From: Arthrobacter sp. ZGTC412
GTDB taxonomy: Bacteria > Actinomycetota > Actinomycetes > Actinomycetales > Micrococcaceae
NCBI RefSeq assembly: GCF_002929215.1
Contig: NZ_PJII01000004.1
Span: forward strand, 1 to 64,000
DNA length: 64,000 nt
Direction: 5' to 3'
The notes beneath the pieces were generated by a model that was not told the origin of the DNA, ran no database searches, and was given only the letters and a program-made list of their open reading frames with translations. Positions 38,384 through 46,781 of the stretch are shown here, piece by piece (the first letter of the stretch is position 1; every line of letters starts with the position of its first letter). The position numbers and the translations under genes were made by a program.

Positions 38384-38614
38384 CTACGTGAACCGGTTGC
38401 CGGTGGATGCTTTTTCCACGGTCAGGTGATGCCCCGTGTTGTTGCGATACATGCGGCGCTCCAGCGTGGGTGAAAGAATCCACAGAGCCGAACCACTCGT
38501 GGTTTTGGCCACGACTGTCCCGTGATGCAGGAGTTGGCCGTTGTTGGAGAGTGAAACTTCGGTGCCAAGTTCAACTTGGGCCCACGCAGTACGTGTTGCG
38601 GGTTCCACTTTCAT
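38384..38614 (-). CDS. Small protein of the N-demethylase operon
   Basis: This small protein has 76 residues from the ATG at 38614 (MKVEPATRTAWAQVELGTEVSL), preceded by GGAAAGAG. A longer version from 38683 would overlap the demethylase gene by about 26 bases. The frame continues with SNNGQLLHHGTVVAKTTSGSALWIL, suggesting a small beta-barrel. It has no cysteines or membrane segment. Its place between the demethylase and the dehydrogenase suggests an accessory or structural role for the oxygenase, but I do not recognise a family. Confidence 0.6.
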   Translation of the reverse strand: MKVEPATRTAWAQVELGTEVSLSNNGQLLHHGTVVAKTTSGSALWILSPTLERRMYRNNTGHHLTVEKASTGNRFT

Positions 38615-38657
38615 TTGGCTGCTCTTTCCGTCTCTTGCCACGACGTCGTGGACTGGA

Positions 38658-39752
38658 TCAGTGGGCGTTGGGCTGGATTCCATCCGGGGCCCAGGGGTAG
38701 CCGGATGCCAGGGGTGCACCGTCGTCGTGGCGGGAAAGCCATTCGACCGCAGCAGCGTGGTAGCGGTGGAAACCCTTGTAGTCGACGAGTTCGGAGTCCA
38801 GCGAACCGAGGGCCCGATGTATGCGCTTTGCCCAGTCGGGAGCGTACTCCACCAGCTCAGCCAGGCTGACCAGGTAAGTACGGACGGGGAACACTATGGC
38901 ATTTGATCGGGGCAGCCGGTGCAGAGGCTGCAGTTCGATGCGCAGGTATACCTTTTCTCCTGCGTTTTCGCTGGTGACTGTTGTCCGGTCAGGCGCCCAT
39001 TCCGGGAGCGTCTCCACTGAGGTCTCGAGACGCGGGTTGACGGTGAGGGACCAGTTGACCCTCCTGACGGGGTGACCGGCCTTCATACGCAGCAGGAACT
39101 TCAGAGCCCTGTCCAGGATGCCCATTTCGTGCAGCTTCGGCACTGGGCCGTGGAATTCAAAGAAGCTCATGCCCAGATTGAACTTCAGCGAGTAGTCGGC
39201 CCGCTGGGTGGTCATGCCCGCACCAATAACGAGTGTGTTGTCCTTTTCCTCGAGGACTACGAATTCGCCCTGTGCTTGCCGGGTGGCGTACTCCATCGGG
39301 TCCATCGGCAAGGTGGCCGGATCACCGAACGTGAAGGAATCATCGATTCCGAGAAGCCGGTTCTGCCACCGCCACTCGTTTCCGTTCTTTGTGAGGGTGA
39401 AGTGTTCCGGAAAATCCCTGGCATAGGACTCGAAGATGAGCTCGAGCAAATCCCACTGCGCTTCCAGCATGTGCGGCAGTGCAAGGTAGTGGACGCCCGG
39501 CATATCACTTAGCATCTGGGCGCGATGGGCGCACTCGGACACGTAGTGTTCGTCAATATCGAATGCGGCTCTCAGGGCACCGTCTCCGGCGGGAACGTGT
39601 GGTTCCAGATTCATGGAGTACATGTAATCGTCGTCCGGGAACGGGAATGGCAGCCGGCGAACACCCTCGGGCGAGTTCCGGAAGAGGTACTTACCTTCCG
39701 GTGTGTATGCTTCATCCGTTTTGAAGGCGGCTGATCCAGATATCGCGGTCAT
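38658..39752 (-). CDS. Haem-dependent oxidative N-demethylase, catalytic subunit (DUF3445 family)
   Basis: This 364-residue protein begins at 39752 (MTAISGSAAFKTDEAYTPEG) after AAGGAAAA. It matches the DUF3445 family, whose studied member is the alpha subunit of the haem-dependent oxidative N-demethylase that cleaves dimethylamine to methylamine and formaldehyde. Typical blocks are LPFPFPDDDYMYSMNLEP, PHMLEAQWDLLELI, EEKDNTLVIGAGMTTQRADYSLKFNLGMSFFEFHGPVP and YLRIELQPLHRLPRSNAIVFPVRTYL. The next two genes upstream encode the reductase and the DmmA-like subunit, which completes the expected complex. The substrate may be dimethylamine or an N-methylated amino acid; see the permease and dehydrogenase. 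Confidence 0.9.
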   Translation of the reverse strand: MTAISGSAAFKTDEAYTPEGKYLFRNSPEGVRRLPFPFPDDDYMYSMNLEPHVPAGDGALRAAFDIDEHYVSECAHRAQMLSDMPGVHYLALPHMLEAQWDLLELIFESYARDFPEHFTLTKNGNEWRWQNRLLGIDDSFTFGDPATLPMDPMEYATRQAQGEFVVLEEKDNTLVIGAGMTTQRADYSLKFNLGMSFFEFHGPVPKLHEMGILDRALKFLLRMKAGHPVRRVNWSLTVNPRLETSVETLPEWAPDRTTVTSENAGEKVYLRIELQPLHRLPRSNAIVFPVRTYLVSLAELVEYAPDWAKRIHRALGSLDSELVDYKGFHRYHAAAVEWLSRHDDGAPLASGYPWAPDGIQPNAH

Positions 39753-39763
39753 GTGGTTTTTCC

Positions 39764-40735
39764 TTAAGCGTTGATGACGAGTTTTGTGCAGGTCGCCCGC
39801 GAAACGCAGGGCATGATGAGCTTGCATGTTGCCCGGTCCGACTCGGACAACCAGTCGTCGCGGTGATCGATGGTGCCATCAAGTTCCAGGACCTCGGTCT
39901 CGCACTCCCCGCAGGCGCCTCCCCGGCAGAGGTAGGGCAGCTTGTGGCCTGCCTCCTCGACTGCTTCCAGCAGCGACTGCTCGGGAGAGACCTCAATAAC
40001 GGCTCCGGAGCGTGCCAGGGTCACGGAGAAGGGATCACCGGTGGATCCCAGGTCCTCGAACCTTTCGAAGTGGATGTTCGAGTCTGACCAGCCAAGGGCA
40101 TGGGCGGAACCGACCACGTCATCGATCATTCGCGTTGGCCCGCAAACGTAGGCGTGCGTACCGAGTGGCCGTCCTGCCAGGACGTCCATCGTGTTCAGCC
40201 GGGATTGGCCGTCATGGCCGTACAGCGTGACCCGCTCGCCGTAACGCTCCTTAAGCTCATGACCAAGGGCAGCATGCTCGGCGCCGCGAACGGCCAGGTG
40301 CAGTTCGAACGAACTCCCCTTGAGGCTTAGTTCTTCGAGCTGGGCAAAGACGGGGGTGACGCCCACGCCCCCTGCGATGAAGAGATGGTGCCGTGCATGT
40401 TTTGACACCGGGAAAAGGTTCGCCGGAATACCCGCGAGGAGAACATCGCCCTCGCGGATGTTGTTGTGCATGGCCAGCGAGCCGCGCTTGCCGTCATCCA
40501 CCCTGCGGACAGCTATCTGGTACTCGCTTGTGTCGTAAGGCGAACTCATCAGTGAGTACGCGTTGCGCCTGGTGTCTCCATCGGCCTGGATCAGGACCGT
40601 GATGTGGCTGCCGCCCGAGAAGGGAGGGAGCCAGGAGCCGTCGGCTGCGCCGAAGGTGTACCGGTTGATTTCCGGGGTCACCGCTTCGATCCGTTTGACC
40701 CGGAGCCGCAGGGCTCCATGCTGGGACTCGCTCAC
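39764..40735 (-). CDS. Ferredoxin reductase of the N-demethylase (PDR/VanB type)
   Basis: This 323-residue flavin reductase has an FMN/NAD(P)H-binding core and a C-terminal plant-type [2Fe-2S] domain. The iron-sulfur ligands are in YLCRGGACGECETEV and later in CKLIMPCVSRA. The flavin motif is RRNAYSLMSSP and the pyridine-nucleotide block is FIAGGVGVTPVF. It starts with GTG overlapping the stop of the DmmA-like gene, and it ends 11 bases before the demethylase. It should pass electrons from NAD(P)H to the haem subunit. Confidence 0.93.
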   Translation of the reverse strand: MSESQHGALRLRVKRIEAVTPEINRYTFGAADGSWLPPFSGGSHITVLIQADGDTRRNAYSLMSSPYDTSEYQIAVRRVDDGKRGSLAMHNNIREGDVLLAGIPANLFPVSKHARHHLFIAGGVGVTPVFAQLEELSLKGSSFELHLAVRGAEHAALGHELKERYGERVTLYGHDGQSRLNTMDVLAGRPLGTHAYVCGPTRMIDDVVGSAHALGWSDSNIHFERFEDLGSTGDPFSVTLARSGAVIEVSPEQSLLEAVEEAGHKLPYLCRGGACGECETEVLELDGTIDHRDDWLSESDRATCKLIMPCVSRATCTKLVINA

Positions 40736-41337
40736 GTATCCAACTCCTCATTTTCCGGCATTTCGCCGGGTACTTCGCTGTCTGCTTTCACTCCTTGGAA
40801 GGCCGCGAGCCTCCCGGAGTAGTGATCGCGAACGATCAAATTCAGTTCGCAGCCCGGGCATACAAAGACCCTGTGGGTGACATTCTCGGAATAGTGGCCA
40901 CAGTGCGCACACCACACGCGCCTCACGAAGGAACCGGCGTGCTCGCGCAGCACTTCGTCCCGGTTCATGCCGTAAGAGGTAGCCACCTGCATTGACGTGC
41001 CGATGAACCCCTCAGAACCGGACAGGTACAGCCGGGTGCCCATCTTTGCCGTCGCGAGGGACGCGTCGAGTCCGCGGACCGCGTCCGCGTTCGTTGCGAA
41101 CACGGCCAGCTCGCGCACTCTGAATTGTTGTAGGTCAAACAAATAGTTCTGGGCGGTGAATGATTCTGTTGAATACAGAACGGTAGTCGCCGCCAACTGT
41201 TCGGGGGTCATCGCCCCGAGCAGGCGCACCAGGGGTTTTCCACCGCTGCCCTGGGCGGCAGCGAGGTGGTTAAGGCCGCTCGCCATTGGCGTCAGCTCGT
41301 CGTACACAGGTCGGCTTTTGATGCCGGTGATCAACAT
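40732..41337 (-). CDS. DmmA-like dimethylamine monooxygenase subunit
   Basis: This 201-residue protein resembles the DmmA family, a subunit found with haem-dependent N-demethylases. Two cysteine pairs (WCAHCGHY near residue 142 and VCPGCELN near 159) form a rubredoxin-like or zinc site. The N-terminal part (TGIKSRPVYDELTPMASG, ELAVFATNADAVRGLDASL) is flavodoxin-like. It overlaps the reductase by three bases. It sits directly downstream of the permease, with a gap of about 33 bases. I assign it from pattern and neighbourhood. Confidence 0.85.
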   Translation of the reverse strand: MLITGIKSRPVYDELTPMASGLNHLAAAQGSGGKPLVRLLGAMTPEQLAATTVLYSTESFTAQNYLFDLQQFRVRELAVFATNADAVRGLDASLATAKMGTRLYLSGSEGFIGTSMQVATSYGMNRDEVLREHAGSFVRRVWCAHCGHYSENVTHRVFVCPGCELNLIVRDHYSGRLAAFQGVKADSEVPGEMPENEELDT

Positions 41338-41370
41338 CTGATTTTGTTACCTTTCGTCCTTCGAATGCGA

Positions 41371-42873
41371 TCAACGGGCCGAAAGCGCTGGAACTGCATC
41401 AGCCGCCGGAGCGTCGCCTTTGAGGTGCGGCTTCTTCCACGCCATGTACACCAGACCAATCGCGACCACCGTGACGGCGGAGATCAGGACCACGTGGTTG
41501 CCGAACCACCCGTCTTCCGGCGTCCGCGGCCAGGCCATGTTGACCATGCCAAGCACACCCCAGGCGAGAGCTGCGATATTTACGGGAATGCCCCATACGC
41601 CCAGCTGGAAAGCTCCGTTGGGCTTCCAGCCCAGGATGCGTGCCCGAAGCGCGGCAAGGACAACCATCTGAAACCCCATGTACATGCCCATGGCAGCGAA
41701 GGAGATGATTACCGTCAGCGCGTCGCTGGAGACCTTGGATCCGATGACGATGAGTGCCGGCACCAGCCCGGCCAGGAGCAGGGCGTAAGGAGGCACATGG
41801 CGGGATTCGCTGAACGTGCTCAGGAGCTTGCTGGCCGGAAGGATTCCGTCACGGGCCATCGAGTAGGCAAGGCGGGAGGTTGCCGCTTGCAGGCTCAGCA
41901 CGCATGAGAGGAACGAGATCAGGACGACTGCGAGAACTGCCTTGAAGCCGATTGGGCCGAACGCCGAAAGGAGAATGTTGCTAACCGGGTCCGTTTCGGT
42001 CCCTGAGATCACGGCAGCGAAATCGGGAACGGCGAGGATGAGGGACAGGCAGACGAACATGGCAGCGAAACCGCCGATGTAGATGGTCATCCTCATGGCC
42101 TTGGGGATGGTGCGGCCCGGGTTAGGGACTTCCTCCGCTACATCGCCGCAGGCCTCAAAACCGTAGTACTGGAAAATGCCAATGAGTCCGGCAGCCGCAA
42201 ACGCAAAGAAATAGTTGCTGCCTTCCCCTGCACCGAACGTCTGGAACAGGACGCTGAGGTCATGGTGCCTCGCGGTAACAAGCAACCAGATCCCCACCAC
42301 CAGGGCACCGCCGAGCTCTGCCAGCAGACCGATCATTGCCACGGCGTTCAACACCTTGGTGCCACCAAGGTTCAGGACAGTAGCGAGTGCTATGACCACC
42401 AGACCACACAGGATCGTGGCGTCCACGCTGCTTTCCATGCCGGCCAGGGTGCTCAGGAACGGGCCCGCGCCATACGCGACGCTGGCGATAGTGGTCAGGA
42501 GCGCCACCAAGTAGACCCAACCATTCATCCAACCCCATTTGCGGCCCCAGAGCCTCCTGGACCACGGATAGACTCCGCCAGCCACTGGATATGCCGCCAC
42601 CACTTCACCGAAAACCGTTGCAACCAGGAGTTGTCCGACCCCCACGATGACCAGCGACCAAAACATCGGTGGCCCGGCAACGCTCAGGGATGCCGCAAAC
42701 AAGGAATAGATCGCTACTACCGGAGACAAGTACGTGAACCCCAGCGAGACGTTCCCCCAAAACGTCATCTCCCGCTTGAATTGCCTCTCGTACGAGTAAC
42801 CAAGGCTGGCAAGATGCTGAGCGTCGTCATCGACCACAGCCTCCCCAACAGATTCAGGTATTTCTACACGCAT
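41371..42873 (-). CDS. APC family amine/amino acid permease
   Basis: This 500-residue transporter has about twelve membrane helices and typical APC blocks (GPPMFWSLVIVGVGQLLVATVFGEV, FQYYGFEACGDVAEEVPNPGRTIPKAM). It is the first gene of the operon, 33 bases ahead of the DmmA-like gene, and divergent from the GntR regulator. It should import the operon's substrate. APC transporters usually carry amino acids or amines, and this favours an N-methylated amino acid or a methylamine. Start at 42873 (MRVEIPESVGEAVV) is after an AGGAG-like site. Confidence 0.92.
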   Translation of the reverse strand: MRVEIPESVGEAVVDDDAQHLASLGYSYERQFKREMTFWGNVSLGFTYLSPVVAIYSLFAASLSVAGPPMFWSLVIVGVGQLLVATVFGEVVAAYPVAGGVYPWSRRLWGRKWGWMNGWVYLVALLTTIASVAYGAGPFLSTLAGMESSVDATILCGLVVIALATVLNLGGTKVLNAVAMIGLLAELGGALVVGIWLLVTARHHDLSVLFQTFGAGEGSNYFFAFAAAGLIGIFQYYGFEACGDVAEEVPNPGRTIPKAMRMTIYIGGFAAMFVCLSLILAVPDFAAVISGTETDPVSNILLSAFGPIGFKAVLAVVLISFLSCVLSLQAATSRLAYSMARDGILPASKLLSTFSESRHVPPYALLLAGLVPALIVIGSKVSSDALTVIISFAAMGMYMGFQMVVLAALRARILGWKPNGAFQLGVWGIPVNIAALAWGVLGMVNMAWPRTPEDGWFGNHVVLISAVTVVAIGLVYMAWKKPHLKGDAPAADAVPALSAR

Positions 42874-42926
42874 TGGACTCCTTCTAGTCGGTCACACCGC
42901 TACCTGTGAGCGGGACCACGTCGTAA

Positions 42927-42938
42927 AAACCATAGTTT
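42927..42938. promoter_or_regulatory. Candidate GntR operator, copy 1
   Basis: The 12-base sequence AAACCATAGTTT lies 54 bases upstream of the permease start. Its exact reverse complement lies at 43022-43033. The pair is the clearest regulatory repeat in the divergent region. Confidence 0.6.
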
Positions 42939-43021
42939 CATATCTTTAGTTGCGCAAGCCCCGCCCCCGAATCGCCAACTAATGCCAATCCTGCGGTTCC
43001 ATCTGGCGATCAGGGCTGAAT

Positions 43022-43033
43022 AAACTATGGTTT
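43022..43033. promoter_or_regulatory. Candidate GntR operator, copy 2 (inverted)
   Basis: The sequence AAACTATGGTTT is the exact reverse complement of the site at 42927. The two are 95 bases apart, about nine helical turns. It lies 169 bases upstream of the regulator start chosen here. Confidence 0.6.
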
Positions 43034-43201
43034 CCATTCTTTTCTTCAGATCTGCAGTACACTTCAGAAGTAGCGGAGCCAGAAGGTCTTGCCGGCAAGG
43101 GAGAGGCATGAAGGAGAGTTAAGCGAGGTCGTCGGATCGGCGCTGCATCGGCGGGCAGCCCGTCGGTGCCCGGATTAGAGTTACTGCTGTCCCTATTTCC
43201 C

Positions 43202-43975
43202 ATGGAGTCGTTCTTGGCATCTACCACCGCTTTCCAAGCCCAGGTGTACCGGGCGTTGCCGGAAACAGAGCGCTCTGAAGCCATCGTCAACCGGATCTCC
43301 AAGGCGATCGCCCTTGGCCTGCTGAAGGTTGGCGAGCGGCTTCCCCCCGAAACGGCACTATCGGAAATGTTTGGCGTTGCACCGTCCACTCTCCGAGAGG
43401 CGTTGTCCGACCTTCGCGATCAGGGGATTGTTGCCACGCGGAGGGGGCGCAGTGGCGGCACGTTCGTTGTCAAGCAACCCTTCACATCCGCCGATGTCAT
43501 TAAAAAATGGTTCCAGGACACGTCCATTGCCGAGATTCGGGACGTGGGGGACGAGCACGCCGCTATCGCCGCCGCCACCGTACGACTGGCCTGCGAACGA
43601 GCCGAACCACACGAGATCAACAGGCTTTTGGAGCTTGCGCGAGGCGTTGTCATGACGGACAAATCGGAACTGCAAGCACGCGCCGACAGCAGATTCCATA
43701 TCGAACTGGCGGTTTTGGCGCAATCCCCCCGGCTTACTAATGCAGAGATAAGACTGCAGGCCGAGACAGTTCAAGCGCTGTGGGCGCCCGAATCACTGAC
43801 CCGCAACCCGGAACAGGTGGCTGCCGAGCACCTGGCCTTGGCCCGCGCCATTGCAAACGACGCACCTGAGGACGCTCAACAGCTAGTGCTGGAGCACATC
43901 CGGCATGACGTTCACCATCTGGTGGACGCGAAATTGTCCCTCGGCTACCCGACGGATCAGCAGGAGCGCCCATGA
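43202..43975 (+). CDS. FadR-type GntR regulator (FCD domain)
   Basis: This 257-residue regulator has an N-terminal winged helix (ERLPPETALSEMFGVAPSTLREALSDLRDQGIV, then TRRGRSGGTFV) and a C-terminal helical FCD ligand domain (LQARADSRFHIELAVLAQSPRL, histidines that usually bind a metal). The ATG at 43202 fits the family; the frame could begin at a GTG at 43166. No strong ribosome site is seen. It is divergent from the amine operon, which it probably controls through the 12-base repeats. Its stop overlaps the ATG of the Cache gene as ATGA. Confidence 0.92.
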   Translation: MESFLASTTAFQAQVYRALPETERSEAIVNRISKAIALGLLKVGERLPPETALSEMFGVAPSTLREALSDLRDQGIVATRRGRSGGTFVVKQPFTSADVIKKWFQDTSIAEIRDVGDEHAAIAAATVRLACERAEPHEINRLLELARGVVMTDKSELQARADSRFHIELAVLAQSPRLTNAEIRLQAETVQALWAPESLTRNPEQVAAEHLALARAIANDAPEDAQQLVLEHIRHDVHHLVDAKLSLGYPTDQQERP

Positions 43976-44673
43976 CAACCACTACCCCTGCGGTCAAGGC
44001 TGCTAAGGAAATAGCTGCGTGGACGAACACACTCGGCACTGACATCGACAAGTTCGCAGCCCAAACGGCGGCGTTGTGGACAAACGGCCCAAGCCCTCTC
44101 AAGGTCTCCCCAAGAGACATCACTGCGCTTGAAAGTATGTCCAAAGAGTTCCTGGGAGAGCACAGTTTCGCTGTTGGGGCGGGAGTCATTTTCTCCGCAG
44201 AGGCCATTGAGAACCCAGACGGCGTCCTTGAGTGGTGGACTGCCCGTACACAAGGTATTGAAAAGTTGGAATTCGATCTCACTCCTGGCGGGGAGCGGTT
44301 CTACGACTACCAGAACATGCCCTTCTTCACCTCGGCAAGCCGTACAGGGGAGCGGTCCATGTGGGGCCCCTACGTCGACTATCTGGGCTTGGACGAATAC
44401 ATTCTCACTTACACAGCGCCGATCCAGGTAGGCGGAAAATTCGCCGGAGTGGCCGGCTGCGACATCAGGATTCGCAAGCTTGAAGAAATATTTATGCCTG
44501 CGCTCCGGGCCATCCCAGGAGACGCCGCCCTAATCAACGACAGCCGTCGCGTCGTCGTGGGCAACTCCGGTGCGTACCTGGTTGGAGAAAGAATCCGTTA
44601 CATCCCGAAGGACAAACAACTTTTCCCGATCGAAGCGCCGCACCTCGGGCTCTCACTGTTGAGCTCCCGCTAA
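43972..44673 (+). CDS. Soluble Cache-domain protein coupled to the GntR gene
   Basis: This 233-residue protein is mainly a Cache sensor domain, with the block LTPGGERFYDYQNMPFFTSA, RTGERSMWGPYVDYL and YTAPIQVGGKFAGVAGCDIRI, which is the strand pair that closes the ligand pocket. Unlike usual Cache domains it has no signal peptide or membrane helix, so it should be cytosolic. It is translationally coupled to the GntR regulator by a four-base overlap, and may bind the amine substrate and signal to or buffer it for the regulator. That role is inference; no partner domain is present in the protein. Confidence 0.85.
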   Translation: MTTTTPAVKAAKEIAAWTNTLGTDIDKFAAQTAALWTNGPSPLKVSPRDITALESMSKEFLGEHSFAVGAGVIFSAEAIENPDGVLEWWTARTQGIEKLEFDLTPGGERFYDYQNMPFFTSASRTGERSMWGPYVDYLGLDEYILTYTAPIQVGGKFAGVAGCDIRIRKLEEIFMPALRAIPGDAALINDSRRVVVGNSGAYLVGERIRYIPKDKQLFPIEAPHLGLSLLSSR

Positions 44674-44889
44674 CTAAGGCCGGCGTGGTTCCCGCCGCTC
44701 GCGTGTTTGCCCGAATGGTACGTCTGGGCTGACCGAAACCGCGTAGTGGCGGTAGCTGCGCTGAGTCACAAGGATCCCTTGACGTCTTTCCATGGCGTGC
44801 TTCATGGCGAGCCGTACAGCGGCGTCAAGCTTCTGATCTCTCTCCGTCGGTTCTGTGACTGCTACTTCAAGGAGGAAGGGGTTACTCAT
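44674..44889 (-). CDS. Small conserved-looking protein, 71 residues
   Basis: The protein begins MSNPFLLEVAVTEPTERDQK after AAAGAA. It is hydrophilic, basic and probably helical in the middle (KLDAAVRLAMKHAMERRQGILVTQRSYRHY). It is convergent with the Cache gene, their stops abutting. It shows no known motif. The gene has G/C-rich third positions. It might belong to the upstream permease transcript, but a hairpin (44947-44993) lies between. Confidence 0.55.
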   Translation of the reverse strand: MSNPFLLEVAVTEPTERDQKLDAAVRLAMKHAMERRQGILVTQRSYRHYAVSVSPDVPFGQTRERREPRRP

Positions 44890-44946
44890 AGGTGTTCTTT
44901 CGTTATTGGCTGCGGTGTTGGCACCGGCATATCTATCGCATCCAAT

Positions 44947-44993
44947 GGCGGTGTTCTCGGATTGCTGGCTGACAACCTTCGCAGAACACCGCC
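44947..44993 (-). terminator. Hairpin downstream of the second APC permease
   Basis: An 11-base perfect inverted repeat (GGCGGTGTTCT and its complement) with a 25-base loop lies 57 bases past the permease stop at 45050. It is a plausible terminator for the minus-strand permease transcript. Confidence 0.5.
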
Positions 44994-45049
44994 GCCGGGA
45001 GAAGTTCTTCAGGTGGTTCGGGCAGGATCCCTGCTCCGGCTAGTCAGCC

Positions 45050-46564
45050 TTAGGGCAGGAGGATTCCGGCATCCTCGACAGTGGCCCCCGGTGAGACGGC
45101 TTCACGTACTTTCCTGCCCCGGATATAGCCCACGATCCCCAGGGCAAGGATGGAGCCGAGGGTGCCAAGGGCGAAGGCTTCGAAGGTGAATTGCGAGACT
45201 CCCCAAGTCTCCTCGAAGTTGTATTCCAGGCCGAAGAGCATGTCCAGGGTTCCCGGGAAGATGGCCACCCAGGAGCCGATCAGGATCCAGGCGAAGCAGA
45301 TGCAGCCGAGGACGCGGAATGTTGCGTCGGAGACGGGAACCTTGAAGGGCCGGTCAGCGAGCGGGTACTTGCTCCGCAGCTTCACAGCTGCGGGGATCGC
45401 CAGAAGGTAGCTGAGCAGGAAGGTTGAGATTGCGATGGACAGGACCACGCCGAACAGTGCGCTGCTGGTGCCGCTGAGCTGCATTGCTGCGAGCATGAAC
45501 AGTGTGGCCACCACACCGGAGAGCGTGTTCACGCGGATCGGGGTTCCCAGCTTGGGATGGAAGCGGCCAAAGAACCCGCCAAAGAAGGATCCGTCCGCCG
45601 CAGCCATGGCCTGCATCCGGTCGCTGATGATCATCCATGCGGCCCCTTGGGAAACCAGGATGAAGCAGAAGACCACGGCTGAAACGGCAAGCATGGCCTC
45701 AGCGGCCGGGCCGAAGACTGAGTAGACCGTTGCCACGGCGCCGAAAAGCCCTCCAATCCCCGTGATCTCATCGAGAGGTACCACCAGCAGAATGGCCAGG
45801 ATCGGAAGCAGGTAGCTGGCGGCCGCGATCATGGAGGAGCGGGCAATGGAGATGGGGACGTCCTTGGCTGGATTTTTCATCTCTCCTGCGGCGCTGTTGC
45901 CGGACTCGAAACCGAGGAAGGAAAAGAGCAGCAGAGGTGTGACGCCAAGGAAGCCGGCCAGGGTGGGTGAGAAGAAGCCAAGGTCCAGTCCGTTGAAACC
46001 GTGCTGGAGTCCATAGACCAGGGTGACGACGATGAAGAACGTCAGAAACAGGACCTTGAGGATGGCGCCGAGCGAGGGCAGCCACTTGCCGTGTTTCAGG
46101 CTGACGATGGCCGAGGTTACGGTGATCCAGATGAACAGCAACTTGAAGATGTAGTCACCGGCACTGCCGGCTTCCACGTGACCCACGTATTCTGACCACG
46201 TTTCCACGGCGACGAACGCCATGGCACCGCCCACCCACACGGGCTGCGTCACCCACGTAAAGAGGGACGTGATGGCGGCGGTCACCCGGCCGAAGGCCAT
46301 CTTGGTCCAGACATAAACGCCGCCCTCTTCGGTGAAAGCGCCGCCAGTCTCGGCGAAGATGAGGCCATACGGCACCATGAAGGTGACAGCCAGGATGAGG
46401 GTCCAGGTGAAGGTCTCTCCGCCGAAACCGGAGACCTGCCCCAGGACTTCCACTGAGATGACGGCCGCGACCACCAGCAACAGGATGTCGAAGCGGCCGA
46501 GTGATTTCTGTAGATGCTTGCTTTGCTCCTGGGCAAGGCGTGTTGAGGCTACTTGCTGATCCAT
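45050..46564 (-). CDS. APC family amino acid/amine permease
   Basis: This 504-residue transporter has about twelve membrane helices, with blocks FGGETFTWTLILAVTFMVPYGL, GGAFTEEGGVYVWTKMAFGR and FSFLGFESGNSAAGEMKNPAKDVP. The start at 46564 follows AAAGGA. It lies about 217 bases downstream of the aldehyde dehydrogenase gene on the same strand, next to the copper amine oxidase locus, so it probably imports the primary amine. The 217-base gap holds no evident gene. It begins with the same MDQQVA residues as the membrane protein at 48848, most likely by chance. Confidence 0.92.
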   Translation of the reverse strand: MDQQVASTRLAQEQSKHLQKSLGRFDILLLVVAAVISVEVLGQVSGFGGETFTWTLILAVTFMVPYGLIFAETGGAFTEEGGVYVWTKMAFGRVTAAITSLFTWVTQPVWVGGAMAFVAVETWSEYVGHVEAGSAGDYIFKLLFIWITVTSAIVSLKHGKWLPSLGAILKVLFLTFFIVVTLVYGLQHGFNGLDLGFFSPTLAGFLGVTPLLLFSFLGFESGNSAAGEMKNPAKDVPISIARSSMIAAASYLLPILAILLVVPLDEITGIGGLFGAVATVYSVFGPAAEAMLAVSAVVFCFILVSQGAAWMIISDRMQAMAAADGSFFGGFFGRFHPKLGTPIRVNTLSGVVATLFMLAAMQLSGTSSALFGVVLSIAISTFLLSYLLAIPAAVKLRSKYPLADRPFKVPVSDATFRVLGCICFAWILIGSWVAIFPGTLDMLFGLEYNFEETWGVSQFTFEAFALGTLGSILALGIVGYIRGRKVREAVSPGATVEDAGILLP

Positions 46565-46781
46565 GATCGGTCCTTTGCTACTGCTTAAGTTTGCTACTGC
46601 GCAAAAAGGGTGGGTAGTGCAGTTGTCTCCATGACGACGAAAAGAAGGAACCGGTGCCGGCTCGCTTGCAGTGCTTGATGCTCGGGTCCGGTCCGCTGTG
46701 GAGATCAGCGTATGGGCGTGAAGTGGATCACGTAAAGCACCGAATGCAGATGGAGGTTATCGCTTTTTCCGATCGAGCTGG

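Noticed and set aside
44707-45189. 160-codon plus-strand frame next to the Cache gene
   Set aside because: It overlaps the more plausible small minus-strand gene and the permease end, and has no family match by eye.
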